Source of the DNA: CAVPDE01 sp964580575 | Lineage (GTDB): Bacteria; Desulfobacterota; DSM-4660; Desulfatiglandales; HGW-15 | Length of the DNA stretch: 32,110 bases | Direction of reading: 5' to 3' | Assembly (NCBI GenBank): GCA_964580575.1 | Contig: CAZOLJ010000054.1 | Span: forward strand, 1-32,110 | In this document: positions 23,538-30,829 of the stretch, piece by piece | Layout of the letters: every line of letters starts with the position of its first letter | Position numbering within the stretch: position 1 is the first letter of the stretch | Made by a program: the position numbers and the translations under genes | Notes under the pieces: generated by a model | Seen by the model: only the letters and a program-made list of their open reading frames with translations | Databases searched by the model: none | Told to the model about the DNA's origin: nothing

Positions 23538-23566
23538 TTCTTACATCAAAAGCGGAAACATATCAA
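23538..23566 (-). promoter_or_regulatory. Possible promoter of cmk-rpsA-sppA
   Basis: Minus-strand TTGATA (23566-23561), a 17-bp spacer and TAAGAA (23543-23538). The -35 is good and the -10 weak. It lies 40 bp upstream of the GTG start of cmk. Confidence 0.4.
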
Positions 23567-23720
23567 GGAGTTTTAGCTCTACAGTTCTTCCTGCCGAACC
23601 GCCGCGCGCCGTTGGAATCCCGTATCAGGGACCCATTCCCGAAGCGGCAGGAGCGAGGTTAACCGCGCGGAATCGGGATCAAGGGCCACCACATTTTCAC
23701 TCACAACATATTATTAAGAC
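23567..23720. other. GC-rich spacer with inverted repeats between cmk and hup
   Basis: Part of a 342-bp gene-free stretch between divergent genes. TCCTGCCG (23589-23596) is complementary to CGGCAGGA (23645-23652), and CCGCGCGG (23663-23670) is a perfect palindrome. I recognise no RNA family, tRNA or coding frame. Confidence 0.4.
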
Positions 23721-23749
23721 TTGACTTAAGGGATTGAATTCGTTATTTT
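23721..23749 (+). promoter_or_regulatory. Sigma-70 promoter of hup
   Basis: TTGACT (23721-23726), a 17-bp spacer and TATTTT (23744-23749) lie 91 bp upstream of the HU start. A small GAGCT/AGCTC hairpin followed by TTTTT (23762-23785) lies in the leader and could attenuate transcription, though a 5-bp stem is weak. Confidence 0.6.
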
Positions 23750-23840
23750 CATGTTCATTCTGAGCTTATGGTATGAGCTCTTTTTCTTGCTCCTAGGCCT
23801 AAGGGAATCTTGAAACGTTCTTAGACTGGAGAGGAGACCC

Positions 23841-24116
23841 ATGAATAAATCACAATTGATAGAGGCCCTTGCCAAGGCTGAAAACCTTGCCCTCAAAAAA
23901 GCGGAAGAAGTGGTGAACACGGTTTTCGGTGACATGGAAAAAGCGCTGATTCAGGGGGAACGAGTCGAGATCCGAGGCTTTGGTAGTTTCAAGATCAAGA
24001 ACTACGAGGGGTACCAGGGGAGAAACCCCAAGACAGGCGAAATCATCAATGTCGCCTCCAAGAAACTCCCGTTCTTCAAGGTCGGAAAAGAGCTCAAGGA
24101 CAGAGTCGATATTTAA
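23841..24116 (+). CDS. hup: HU/IHF-family DNA-binding protein
   Basis: A 91-aa nucleoid protein that binds and bends DNA as a dimer. The helical half is followed by the GFGSFKIK core and the DNA-intercalating arm with RNPKTGE, with the expected proline in the arm. Length is exactly that of HU. HU and IHF subunits cannot be separated reliably here. In E. coli ihfB follows rpsA, so this may be the positional equivalent, although here it is transcribed away from rpsA. GAGAGGAGACCC precedes the ATG. The stop codon is only 15 bp from the start of the SRP RNA. Confidence 0.95.
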   Translation: MNKSQLIEALAKAENLALKKAEEVVNTVFGDMEKALIQGERVEIRGFGSFKIKNYEGYQGRNPKTGEIINVASKKLPFFKVGKELKDRVDI

Positions 24117-24131
24117 TCACTGTTTCAACGT

Positions 24132-24405
24132 CCTTGGTCGTGCTAGATGGGGAGCTAGCGGTGCCCTGTAACCCGAGATCCGCTGATGCGGGGTCGAAAG
24201 TCCTTTCAGAGAATCCCTCATCCGTGCTGACCCTGACCGGTTCTGACGATGGAGTGGACCTCACGTGACAGACGGTTGCGAACCCCGTCAGGTCCGGAAG
24301 GAAGCAGCGGTAAGTAATGCGGTCTGTGTCGTGCTGCTCTCTGCTCTTTCTCAGGCCGGTTCAGACAGACTCCTGAGGATTCGAGAAGGGATGCACGGCC
24401 AAGGC
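24132..24405 (+). ncRNA. ffs: Signal recognition particle RNA, bacterial large type
   Basis: The Ffh-binding domain is unmistakable: GTCAGGTCCGGAAGGAAGCA begins at 24288. The 5' part GGGGAGCTAGCGGTGCCCTG, starting at 24150, matches the Alu-domain end of the long (about 270 nt) SRP RNAs of Bacillus and Clostridium. The two ends close in a 12-bp helix, CCTTGGTCGTGC (24132-24143) with GCACGGCCAAGG (24394-24405), which sets the boundaries. The RNA guides nascent membrane and secreted proteins to the translocon with Ffh and FtsY. It is not the 114-nt 4.5S form of enterobacteria. No separate promoter is obvious in the 15 bp after hup, so it may be processed from a hup transcript. Confidence 0.93.
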
Positions 24406-24465
24406 TTGTTTCTCTTATCCCTTTCCTTTTCGCTTCCGCCTGAAACCCTGATCTATTTTTGATCC

Positions 24466-25281
24466 ATGCTGCAAAGACAGTCTTTCCACATATCCAATCG
24501 GAGTGCTGAGGATCACCAACCGGTTACCCGGGAGGTCCCTTTCTATCAGTTTCCAGGTCTCTCGCTTTATCCTGACCTCGCACACTTTGTCTTCACAAGA
24601 CATGGAGGCGTGAGCGACTCCGCTTTCCGAACCCTCAATGTGAGTGTCAGCACAGGGGACAGCCCAGCAAGCGTAGCGTCCAATCTCTCCCTGATCCGTG
24701 AACTCACGGGTGCCGGGGCTCTCCGGTTCATGAACCAGGTTCATGGCAAGAACATCATGATCGTGCGGCACAGTGCCCTTCAGGACGGCGGAGGCCCTTT
24801 CACGGCGGATGCCATGGTCACCGATGGGACCGGTGTGGCCCTTCTCGTGAAACAGGCGGACTGCCAGGCCGTGATCCTTTACGACCCTTTGAGGAAAGTG
24901 GTTGCCAACGTTCATTGCGGATGGAGAGGAAACGCTCACGGCCTTCTCAGTGACGTCATCGCCGCCATGAGAGCGGAATTCGGTTGCGACCCCTCCCGGC
25001 TTAGAGCGGCCATAGGGCCCTCTCTGGGCCCGTGCTGCGCCGAATTCGTCACCCACCGGGAGATCTTTCCGGAAAGCTTCAGGCCTTTCATGATCCGGGA
25101 CAATTACTTCGACCTCTGGGCCGTCAGCCGCTCTCAGCTTCTGCAGTCGGGGCTGGAAGAAGCGCACATTGAATCGGCGGATTGGTGCACCCGCTGCAGG
25201 ACCGACCTCTTTTACTCTTACAGGGGTGAAGGCCGGACCGGAAGGTTTGCCACGGTAGTGATGCTGAAGCCTCGAACGTGA
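24466..25281 (+). CDS. pgeF: Peptidoglycan editing factor PgeF (YfiH / DUF152, laccase-domain) protein
   Basis: A 271-aa member of the YfiH/LACC1 family. Metal-site residues are visible as His93 (MNQVHG), Cys133 (KQADCQAV) and His150 (NVHCGWRG). The family has been described as polyphenol oxidase, purine nucleoside phosphorylase/adenosine deaminase and, in E. coli, as an editing factor that removes wrong dipeptide stems from muropeptide precursors. The IGPSLGPCCAEF and DLWAVSRSQL segments are typical. The N-terminal 25 residues are poorly conserved and the ATG at 24466 has no strong ribosome-binding site, so the true start could be slightly downstream. It lies 60 bp after the SRP RNA. Confidence 0.9.
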   Translation: MLQRQSFHISNRSAEDHQPVTREVPFYQFPGLSLYPDLAHFVFTRHGGVSDSAFRTLNVSVSTGDSPASVASNLSLIRELTGAGALRFMNQVHGKNIMIVRHSALQDGGGPFTADAMVTDGTGVALLVKQADCQAVILYDPLRKVVANVHCGWRGNAHGLLSDVIAAMRAEFGCDPSRLRAAIGPSLGPCCAEFVTHREIFPESFRPFMIRDNYFDLWAVSRSQLLQSGLEEAHIESADWCTRCRTDLFYSYRGEGRTGRFATVVMLKPRT

Positions 25282-25297
25282 AAGCTTTCGGTTTTTT
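25273..25297 (+). terminator. Possible terminator after pgeF
   Basis: CGAA (25273-25276) pairs with TTCG (25287-25290), with the palindrome GAAAGCTTTC (25280-25289) inside, and a run of six T follows (25292-25297). The stem is short, so this is tentative. Confidence 0.35.
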
Positions 25298-25386
25298 CTT
25301 GTGGCGCACTTTCATTGAAAAATGATATAAGCACCCATCGCCCTTTTGGAATCGAGCAACGGAATTCACTCTGAAAGATCGGTCTC

Positions 25387-25959
25387 ATGAGAATTGCACC
25401 GAAGGAAATCGCTTTTGATGTGGACGGGGTCTTCGCCGACACCTTCCACCTTTTTGTCGCCAAAGCACGCAGCGAGTACGGTTACCGGTTTGAGTACGAA
25501 GACATCACCGAATACGATTTCATGAAGGTCCTCGACATGGAGGTGAAGGAGAGCGAGGCCATTATTCAGAGTCTGATCGAGTCCCCTCTGGAGAGCGGGC
25601 TGCGGCCTATCTCCGGTGCCGTGGAAGTCCTGACCCGACTCTCTCTCCTCGCCCCTCTTCATTTTGTCACTGCACGGCCTCAAAAAAAACCTATCCTGGA
25701 CTGGGTCGAACACCAGCTTCCGGAAGTGGACAGGAACATGATCCGGATCGAGGTGACCGGCGTTCACACGGAGAAGATCCCTGTGTTGCTTGAGAAGGGG
25801 TTCAAGTACTTTGTGGAGGACCGGCTGGACACCTGCCCCCTGATCGAGCAGAACGGCATCACCCCGATCCTCTTTGAACAACCCTGGAACCGAAAGCCTC
25901 ATCCCTATCAGGTGGTCAAGGACTGGGGCGAGATCTCCATGCTCATCGACTGGCCCTGA
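25387..25959 (+). CDS. HAD-superfamily 5'-nucleotidase-like phosphatase
   Basis: A 190-aa haloacid dehalogenase-fold protein resembling the 5'(3')-deoxyribonucleotidase (NT5C-like) group. Motif I is FDVDGVFAD, with nucleophile Asp11 and acid/base Asp13. Motif II is the FVTARP stretch, a Lys follows in the VHTEKIPVL segment, and motif IV is VEDRLDTC. A small cap insertion lies between motifs I and II (about residues 20-70). Such proteins dephosphorylate small phosphate esters, often nucleotides, in the cytoplasm; the real substrate is not predictable. The frame stands alone between pgeF and the promoter of the next operon. Confidence 0.82.
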   Translation: MRIAPKEIAFDVDGVFADTFHLFVAKARSEYGYRFEYEDITEYDFMKVLDMEVKESEAIIQSLIESPLESGLRPISGAVEVLTRLSLLAPLHFVTARPQKKPILDWVEHQLPEVDRNMIRIEVTGVHTEKIPVLLEKGFKYFVEDRLDTCPLIEQNGITPILFEQPWNRKPHPYQVVKDWGEISMLIDWP

Positions 25960-25978
25960 GCAGCGCCTCTGATGCCGG

Positions 25979-26006
25979 TTGACAAAAAACAGAAAAATAT
26001 TATTAT
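25979..26006 (+). promoter_or_regulatory. Strong sigma-70 promoter of the zinc ribbon-queD-kdsB-recJ operon
   Basis: A perfect TTGACA (25979-25984) is followed after 16 bp of A-rich sequence by TATTAT (26001-26006). It lies 40 bp upstream of the FmdB-like gene. Confidence 0.7.
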
Positions 26007-26046
26007 CTAAACCCTGAACCCATGTTTCCCCTGGAGGAATTCAACC

Positions 26047-26211
26047 ATGCCCAGCTACGATTTCAGATGCCAGAAGTGCGGCGGCAAGTTCAACCTCATG
26101 CTGTCCCTTTCAGAGTATGACAAGATGAAGTTTCGGTGCCCCAAGTGCAAGAGCACCAAGGTCAAACAGGAAATCACGCCCTTCCAGGTCAAGACTTCCA
26201 AGAAAAGCTAG
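26047..26211 (+). CDS. Small FmdB-type zinc-ribbon protein
   Basis: A 54-aa protein with two CxxC pairs, Cys8/Cys11 (CQKC) and Cys31/Cys34 (CPKC), in the frame typical of FmdB/CxxC_CxxC_SSSS regulatory proteins (MPSYDFRC start). The C-terminal 20 residues are Lys-rich. It probably binds one zinc ion; the function of these small proteins is poorly known and regulatory or RNA/protein contact roles are guesses. CTGGAGGAATTC precedes the ATG, and it is the first gene after a strong promoter. The frame is short enough to be missed by length filters. Confidence 0.85.
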   Translation: MPSYDFRCQKCGGKFNLMLSLSEYDKMKFRCPKCKSTKVKQEITPFQVKTSKKS

Positions 26212-26226
26212 CCGAGAAGATTGAAT

Positions 26227-26481
26227 ATGGAATGTCCTCACTGTCATCAGGAAATCCCTGGCAAGATGTGCCCGGAGTGTGGAACCCAAGTTCCGGGAGA
26301 GAGCCGCTATTGCATGGCCTGCGGAGCATTGTTCAAAGCAGAGGCAGGCGGAGTGAGCGATGCGGAAGATGGACTGGACCTCGAAAGCCGCGTCCTCTGC
26401 CCTGACGGAAACTGCACGGGCATTATCGTTGACGGCAAGTGCAGCGAGTGCGGCAAATCCTACGCAGAGTCCGCTTCCTGA
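26227..26481 (+). CDS. Small multi-zinc-ribbon protein
   Basis: An 84-aa protein with five cysteine pairs or near pairs: CPHC at 3-6, CPEC at 15-18, CMAC at 29-32, then CPDGNC and CSEC in the C-terminal part. The first four make a double zinc ribbon and the last two a further ribbon. An acidic linker (about 40-56) separates them. I do not recognise a specific family. The start is the ATG at 26227, 15 bp after the FmdB-like gene; an in-frame TTG at 26221 is the alternative. Its position in the queD operon suggests co-expression only, not a proven role. Confidence 0.78.
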   Translation: MECPHCHQEIPGKMCPECGTQVPGESRYCMACGALFKAEAGGVSDAEDGLDLESRVLCPDGNCTGIIVDGKCSECGKSYAESAS

Positions 26482-26501
26482 CCCGCCGGGGGAGAGCCGC
26501 C

Positions 26502-26873
26502 ATGTATGAACTGAAGATCATCACCCAGATGGCCTGCGCTCACCGGCTCCGGGAATTTGAAGGCCGATGTGAGAATCTGCACGGCCACAACTGGAAAATC
26601 GAAGTCTTTGTGAGTGGCGAAGATCTGGAACCCAACGGCATCTTGATTGATTTCAAAAGAGTCAAGACCGCGACAGAAAAAGTGATTGACGAATTGGATC
26701 ACAAGTTCCTGAACGACATGGACTACTTCAAGGAAGTGAATCCTTCGTCGGAAAACATTGCCCGTTACATCTTCAAAGCCCTTGGCCGTGCGCTCGACAC
26801 TTGGGAGGTCAAGGTGAGCAGGGTCACGGCCTGGGAGTCGGACACCGCCTGCGCCTCTTACACGGAGCCTTGA
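26502..26873 (+). CDS. queD: 6-carboxytetrahydropterin synthase (QueD)
   Basis: A 123-aa enzyme of the PTPS/QueD family that converts dihydroneopterin triphosphate to 6-carboxytetrahydropterin, the first committed step to queuosine and other deazapurines. Zinc ligands are His14 (CAHRL), His27 and His29 (LHGHNW), and the catalytic Cys23 lies in the CENLHGH motif characteristic of QueD. The C-terminal ESDTACASY segment contributes the substrate-binding Glu. The start at 26502 follows GGGGGAGAG and gives the standard length of about 120 residues. The partner genes queE, queC and folE are not in the window. Confidence 0.93.
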   Translation: MYELKIITQMACAHRLREFEGRCENLHGHNWKIEVFVSGEDLEPNGILIDFKRVKTATEKVIDELDHKFLNDMDYFKEVNPSSENIARYIFKALGRALDTWEVKVSRVTAWESDTACASYTEP

Positions 26874-26882
26874 GTCGAGGGA

Positions 26883-27644
26883 ATGACTCAATCACTCATG
26901 AAAAAGATCATCGCCTTTATTCCTTCCCGATATGAATCCACACGGTTTCCAGGTAAGCCTTTAGCCCTCATCGCCGGAAAGCCCATGATCCAGCATGTCT
27001 ACGAACGCACGATGTCCTCCGTGCATGTGGCGGACGCCTTTCTGGCAACGGATGACGAGAGGATCTTTCACTGCGTTCAGGGTTTCGGCGGCAAGGCCGT
27101 CATGACGGGCCAAACCCATCCCTCAGGAACGGACCGCATTGCCGAAGCCGCGCTGAAGCTGGGGCTCAAAGACCAAGACTTGGTCGTTAATGTGCAAGGG
27201 GATCAACCGACCTTTGATCCCTCCTGTATCCCTGATTTGCTTAAGCCTTTCCAAGAAGGCTCCGACATTCTCATGAGCACCTTGATGATCCGGATGCGCG
27301 AGAAGGAAGAGATTGAGAACCCGAACAACGTGAAGGTGGTCACCGACAGGAAGGGCTTTGCCCTTTACTTTTCACGTTCTCCCATCCCCTTCTATCGAGA
27401 CAACGGAGGAACCCAGGGCGTTTACAAGCATCTCGGATTCTACGCCTATCCGGTTCGGTTCCTGAAGGTGTTTGCTACTCTTTCCCCAGGGCCGCTCGAG
27501 TCCGCCGAAAAACTGGAACCCCTCAGAGCCCTCGAACACGGATTCAGGATTAAAGTGGAGGAGACCCGCTTCGATTCGATCGAGGTGGATACCCCGAGAG
27601 ACATCAAGAGAGTAGAACGCCTGATCGGCCGGCACAAGACATGA
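26883..27644 (+). CDS. kdsB: CMP-Kdo synthetase (3-deoxy-manno-octulosonate cytidylyltransferase)
   Basis: A 253-aa nucleotidyltransferase that activates Kdo with CTP for lipopolysaccharide core synthesis, which places the organism among bacteria with an LPS outer membrane. Signatures are IPSRYESTRFPGKPL at the N-terminus, TGQTHPSGTDRIAEA in the middle, VVNVQGDQP with the metal-binding Asp, YFSRSPIPF, and the KHLGFYAY and LEPLRALEHG segments. The first ATG (26883) follows GAGGGA closely; an ATG five codons later is an alternative start. The gene begins 9 bp after queD and overlaps recJ by 4 bp. Confidence 0.96.
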   Translation: MTQSLMKKIIAFIPSRYESTRFPGKPLALIAGKPMIQHVYERTMSSVHVADAFLATDDERIFHCVQGFGGKAVMTGQTHPSGTDRIAEAALKLGLKDQDLVVNVQGDQPTFDPSCIPDLLKPFQEGSDILMSTLMIRMREKEEIENPNNVKVVTDRKGFALYFSRSPIPFYRDNGGTQGVYKHLGFYAYPVRFLKVFATLSPGPLESAEKLEPLRALEHGFRIKVEETRFDSIEVDTPRDIKRVERLIGRHKT

Positions 27645-29386
27645 AAAAGACCTGGAAGCTGAAAGCCCCTTCTCCCCATGCAGCGACCCTTTCAGAATCC
27701 TCCGGTCTCTCCTGCCTGGAGGCCGAGATCCTCATCCATCGCGGCATTGTCGATCCTCGCGACGCCGCTTCATTTCTTCTTCCTCGACTTACCAACCTCT
27801 TGGACCCGTATCTCATGAAGGACATGTCCTCCGCCGTAGACCGTATCCTTTCGGCTATGGACAGACATGACCCGATCACCATTTACGGGGACTATGATGC
27901 GGATGGGCTCACGGCAACAGCCCTTCTATTCAACTTCCTTTCGTCCCTCGGTGTGCCTGTGCACGCCTATATCCCCAATCGGCTGACCGAAGGATACGGA
28001 CTCCATGTCAAAGCGGTAGAGCGAATCGCGCGGCGCGGCCCGGGGTTGATCCTCACAGTGGACTGCGGCGTATCCAATAACCAGGAGATCGCCTTTGCAG
28101 CAAATCTCGGTCTGGACGTGGTGGTCACCGATCACCATCAGGTGGATGAGTCCTTCACTCCCCTTTGCGCTGTTGTCAATCCGCACCGAACGGACTGTTC
28201 TTTTCCTTTCAAGCATCTGACCGGCGTTGGGTTGGCGTTTTTCCTGGCCGTAGCCTTGAGGGCGGCCCTGCGGGGACGAGGGTGGTTCGACACACGTCCT
28301 GAACCGGACCTGAAGGACTATCTCGATCTTGTGGCGCTTGGAACCGTAGCGGACATGGCCCCGCTCCTTGATCAGAACCGGCTTCTCGTCAAGACAGGCC
28401 TGGACAAGATCCGGACCACCCGGTGGCCAGGGATTACGGCCATCGCGGAACTGGCAGGCCTCTCTCTTGCCACCCTCACCGCCCAGGATCTCGCCTTCAG
28501 GATTGCGCCCCGATTCAATGCTTCCGGAAGACTGGGCGATGCGGAAATCGCGCTCACCGCTCTCACCACCCGTGTTCCCGGCCATGCCAAAGGGGTCGCG
28601 CTGCAACTCGACAGGATAAACGGCGAACGCCAGCGCCTTGAGCGGGAGGTCCTGAAGGAGATTGAAGCAACGCTTCCCTCCACGGCGGAACTCGCCTCCC
28701 AGAGGTCTCTGGTGGTGACGGGAGCCGGCTGGCACCGGGGAATCCTTGGGATCGTGGCGTCCAAACTGCTTGAAAAGTATCGACGGCCGGTGCTTGTCCT
28801 GGACGTGGAAAACGGGACAGCGGTCGGCTCGGGCAGGAGCATACCCGGATTCAATCTTTACAGGGCATTGAGAAGCCTCGAGCCGCTGCTCGACCGGTTC
28901 GGGGGCCACAAGCACGCAGCAGGATTGGCTCTGAAAGTGTCTCACGTGGAGAGGCTCAGGCAGGAGTTCGAAAACCTTGCTCGCGAGGAGCTTTCAGAGG
29001 AAGACCTTGTTCAATCCGTCGATGTGGATGCGGAAGTGAGTCTTAAGGACATGACTCTTGAGACCCTTCACCGTCTTAACTCCTTTTCGCCCTTCGGGTA
29101 CGGAAACCCCGAGCCCCTGCTGTATGCAGGTCCCTGCGATGTGGGGGAATCCAAAGTGGTGGGGGAAAGACACCTGAAGATGAAGGTCCTGCAGAACGGG
29201 GCGGTTTTCGAAACGATCGGCTTCGGGCTGGCGGAGCACCACTCCACGCCTCGCGGCCCGATCAACTTCATTTTCACTCCTGAGATCGATCGATGGCAGG
29301 GCCGGGAAAAGCCCAGGCTCCGAATGATCGATCTGGAGCCCTCCAACCAAGCCTCCAAGCTGCAGAGGCAGCCTGCTAATCTTTGA
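27641..29386 (+). CDS. recJ: Single-stranded-DNA-specific 5'-3' exonuclease RecJ
   Basis: A 581-aa nuclease for recombinational repair and mismatch repair. The DHH phosphoesterase core has motif I DYDADG (84-89), a VDCG segment (140-143) and the DHH motif (164-166). The DHHA1 domain has WHRGILGIVASKL, GSGRS and the GGHKHAAG motif. A C-terminal OB-fold follows, ending near RLRMIDLEP. Length matches family members of 560-580 aa. The start ATGA overlaps the kdsB stop. The last 11 bases overlap the convergent ACT-protein gene. Confidence 0.96.
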   Translation: MKKTWKLKAPSPHAATLSESSGLSCLEAEILIHRGIVDPRDAASFLLPRLTNLLDPYLMKDMSSAVDRILSAMDRHDPITIYGDYDADGLTATALLFNFLSSLGVPVHAYIPNRLTEGYGLHVKAVERIARRGPGLILTVDCGVSNNQEIAFAANLGLDVVVTDHHQVDESFTPLCAVVNPHRTDCSFPFKHLTGVGLAFFLAVALRAALRGRGWFDTRPEPDLKDYLDLVALGTVADMAPLLDQNRLLVKTGLDKIRTTRWPGITAIAELAGLSLATLTAQDLAFRIAPRFNASGRLGDAEIALTALTTRVPGHAKGVALQLDRINGERQRLEREVLKEIEATLPSTAELASQRSLVVTGAGWHRGILGIVASKLLEKYRRPVLVLDVENGTAVGSGRSIPGFNLYRALRSLEPLLDRFGGHKHAAGLALKVSHVERLRQEFENLAREELSEEDLVQSVDVDAEVSLKDMTLETLHRLNSFSPFGYGNPEPLLYAGPCDVGESKVVGERHLKMKVLQNGAVFETIGFGLAEHHSTPRGPINFIFTPEIDRWQGREKPRLRMIDLEPSNQASKLQRQPANL

Positions 29387-29858
29387 AGATCCGCGCGGCG
29401 GCGGCGATGTCCTCAGGGCAGAAGACGAAGAGAGATTTTTTCTCCGAGGCCATGGCCGAACCGTACACGTAGCTGATGTTGATCCCCTCTTCTCCGAACT
29501 TCTTGGCCATCGCTGCGAGGGTTCCCGGCTTGTTGTCGATCTCAAGGGCGATCACCGGCATGATGTCGAAGAGGTAGCCCATCTTCGAAAGAAGATCAAT
29601 GGCCTTGTCCGTTTGGTTCACCAGCAGCCGGATGAGAGCAAAATCGGCCGAGTCTTTCTGCATGGAGCCGTAAGAGGCGGCGGGGGCTATCCGTTTCAGC
29701 GATTTTCCTCTGGCCTTGAAAAGCTCCTTCACATAGGCCGAAGCATCCTGGATGGTCAGGGCATCGATGTTAACCCCTTCCCCTCCGAGGAGCGTGGCGA
29801 GTTTCCCCAGTTCGCCCGGCACGTTTTCAAGAAAAAGCTGGATCTCCGTTCTCACCAT
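29376..29858 (-). CDS. Double ACT-domain protein
   Basis: A 160-aa protein made of two ACT domains and little else: the first at about 2-70 (PGELGKLATLLGGEGVNIDA) and the second at about 95-160 (DNKPGTLAAMAKKFGEEGIN). ACT pairs bind small ligands, typically amino acids, at their interface and regulate enzymes or transcription. No catalytic domain is attached, so it may act on a partner encoded elsewhere. GGGGAG precedes the ATG by seven bases. It lies 20 bp after hflC and is probably the third gene of the hflK-hflC operon, although a functional link with these proteases' regulators is not established. Confidence 0.85.
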   Translation of the reverse strand: MVRTEIQLFLENVPGELGKLATLLGGEGVNIDALTIQDASAYVKELFKARGKSLKRIAPAASYGSMQKDSADFALIRLLVNQTDKAIDLLSKMGYLFDIMPVIALEIDNKPGTLAAMAKKFGEEGINISYVYGSAMASEKKSLFVFCPEDIAAAARIFKD

Positions 29859-29878
29859 CGCTCAACTCCCCGAGCAGG

Positions 29879-30829
29879 CTATTTTCCTTTTTGCTTCACT
29901 TCGTAGCCCTTGAAAAACCTCAACAGCTCCGAATCCGTGGAAAGCACGAGAGAGGTGCTTCTGTCCATGGTATCCTTGTAAATGTCGAGGGTCTGGATAA
30001 AAGAGTAAAACTCAGGATCTTTCCCCAAGGCCTGGGCATAAATGAGGGTCGCCTCGGCATCGGCCTTTCCGCTGATCTCCTGCGCCGTCCTGTAAGCCCC
30101 GGACTCGATCTGTTTCAGGTCCTTTTCCATGTCGCCCTCGATTTTCCGGGCTTCCCCCTTGCCTTCGGAACGAAACTTCTCGGCAATCTGCTTCCTCTCC
30201 GCGATCATTCGGCCATAGACCGTTTTCTGGACCTCTTCCACGTAGTTCAGCATCTTGAACTTCACATCCACGAGCTCGATGCCGAATTCTTTGAGCTTGG
30301 GCTGAGCCTGTTCGAGAATGCCTTTGGTAATATTGCTTCTTCCGAACTTGACTTCACCCAGAGGGCTCGTGTCCTTCACCACATCCACGCCTAGTTCGGC
30401 AACATCGAGTTCACGGTTGGTCATGCGCACCGTCTCTATGAGCGAATAAGAAGTCACGAAATTCCGGACCGAGGATTGAATGATGTCATTCAACCGGCTG
30501 TTGGCCCCGCGGATGTTGTTCACGGTCTGAAAAAACTTGAGGGGGTCCACAATCTTCCAGCGGGCAAAGGTGTCCACCCAGATAAAGGTTTTATCCAGCG
30601 TAGGGACTTGTCCGGGTTCGCCGTCCCATGACTGGAGGTTCTTTGGGAAAACATTCGCTTGGTCCACAACGGGGAGCTTAAAATAGAGACCCGGCTCCCT
30701 TATAGGATCCCTTACAACCTTGCCGAAACGGGTGACCACGACCTGCTCCGTCTCGTCGACCACAAAAGCGCTGCCGTAGAGAACCACGGCAATGAGACCA
30801 AGGATAACGAGAAGTCCTTTGTATTTCAC
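29879..30829 (-). CDS. hflC: Membrane protease modulator HflC (SPFH/prohibitin family)
   Basis: A 316-aa inner-membrane protein with one N-terminal helix (about 5-24) and a periplasmic SPFH domain. With HflK it forms a large cage around the FtsH protease and restrains its activity. VDETEQVVVTRFGKVV and PGLYFKLPVVDQ are typical, as are the coiled-coil segment rich in Glu/Lys/Ala (about 195-260) and the region EISGKADAEATLIYAQAL. It starts with GTG (30829), with GGAGG six bases upstream; the GTGA overlap with the hflK stop indicates translational coupling. Confidence 0.95.
   Translation of the reverse strand: MKYKGLLVILGLIAVVLYGSAFVVDETEQVVVTRFGKVVRDPIREPGLYFKLPVVDQANVFPKNLQSWDGEPGQVPTLDKTFIWVDTFARWKIVDPLKFFQTVNNIRGANSRLNDIIQSSVRNFVTSYSLIETVRMTNRELDVAELGVDVVKDTSPLGEVKFGRSNITKGILEQAQPKLKEFGIELVDVKFKMLNYVEEVQKTVYGRMIAERKQIAEKFRSEGKGEARKIEGDMEKDLKQIESGAYRTAQEISGKADAEATLIYAQALGKDPEFYSFIQTLDIYKDTMDRSTSLVLSTDSELLRFFKGYEVKQKGK

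Noticed and set aside
23581..23680. A possible tRNA or tRNA fragment in the GC-rich spacer between cmk and hup.
   Set aside because: I could not fold a cloverleaf with T and anticodon arms; only isolated inverted repeats are present.
24265..24462. A 65-codon frame inside the SRP RNA.
   Set aside because: It overlaps the conserved Ffh-binding domain and is explained by the RNA.
27926..28945. A 339-codon frame antisense to recJ.
   Set aside because: It is opposite conserved catalytic motifs of RecJ and has no family resemblance.
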